Positions 63,906 through 64,000 of a stretch of DNA of 64,000 nucleotides are shown here, piece by piece. The stretch comes from Geothrix sp. (GTDB lineage Bacteria; Acidobacteriota; Holophagae; Holophagales; Holophagaceae): positions 310,001-374,000 of the forward strand of contig NZ_CP126625.1 of the NCBI RefSeq assembly GCF_030219325.1. The letters run 5' to 3'. How positions within the stretch are numbered: position 1 is the first letter of the stretch; each line of letters begins with the position of its first letter. The notes under the pieces were generated by a model. That model was not told where the DNA came from and ran no database searches. It worked only from the letters and a program-made list of their open reading frames with translations. Both the position numbers and the translations under genes were made by a program.

Positions 63906-64000
63906 GGCGCCCCGGCGCCCCGCTCATGGGCATCCTGGCCCTATCGCTCTCGCTCGGCTGCGTGATCTGGCCTTTCCCGACGGGGAGCCTGCTCGCCGGG
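63902..64000 (+). CDS. Third lipoprotein, N-terminus only
   Basis: Starts at ATG 63902 overlapping the previous stop and runs off the window. MRRPGAPLMGILALSLSLGC is a lipoprotein signal with Cys at residue 20. Probably a further member of the same cluster. Confidence 0.65.
   Translation, partial: MRRPGAPLMGILALSLSLGCVIWPFPTGSLLAG

Overview
The window looks like a chromosome segment from a GC-rich Gram-negative bacterium, most likely an Acidobacteriota member near Holophaga/Geothrix. The grounds are an Oar-type TonB receptor with a carboxypeptidase-regulatory N-terminus, BamE-like and other lipoproteins, paired Ser/Thr kinases, conserved 'FHVQTEDKG'-type proteins, and strings of Ig-like modules of a kind I associate with that group. 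The taxonomic call is an inference from gene content. No rRNA gene is present.

Layout. Positions 1-4.7 kb are host chromosome: a partial TonB-dependent receptor with two FadR-type palindromes upstream, pyrimidine-nucleoside phosphorylase, a YfgM-like membrane protein, tRNA-Phe and a secreted protein. Positions 4724-29849 (25.1 kb) have visibly lower GC and form a discrete insertion. It is bounded by 20-bp inverted repeats (19/20 identical) resembling IS4 ends, flanked by a 12-bp direct repeat CCCCTCGCGGGG, and has an IS4-family transposase next to the left end. Removing it restores a perfect intrinsic-terminator hairpin between two convergent host genes. From 29.9 kb to the end the sequence is again high-GC host chromosome: a SurA-like lipoprotein, glutaredoxin, the mreBCD-mrdA-rodA cell-shape operon, ligA, two Ser/Thr kinases, a trans-sulfuration enzyme, a CYTH protein, a long-tailed response regulator, a CarH-like B12 photoreceptor regulator, ansA, serS, an ABC ATPase, a PpiD-like foldase, def-fmt, a 943-aa TPR protein, cdd, a DUF58 protein, an amino-acid permease, riboflavin synthase and three consecutive lipoproteins.

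The island cargo is of conflict and defence type. From left to right it holds: a Ner-like regulator; a decayed IS1595-like transposase; a ParS/MbcA-type antitoxin with no visible toxin; a metallophosphoesterase; a possible Phd-like protein; a 12-bp tandem repeat; a cassette-like ORF followed by a well-formed attC site; a two-gene RHS polymorphic-toxin locus with immunity gene; an NHL-repeat protein; and an unknown protein with a second, decayed attC-like element. Next come a papain/C39-like protein, an XRE regulator and a ubiquitin-like conjugation operon (Ubl, E2-like, JAB-E1 fusion, unknown fourth protein), then a treble-clef HNH-like protein.

The ubiquitin-like operon is the most exciting part. 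The E2-like protein has no cysteine at all, and the E1 half shows no cysteine in its crossover-loop region outside apparent zinc-binding CxxC pairs, while the JAMM deubiquitinase motif is intact. The XRE gene and the Ubl gene have promoters of the same architecture, each overlapped by the motif TTAGCTAAYATG, so the XRE protein probably controls both itself and the conjugation operon.
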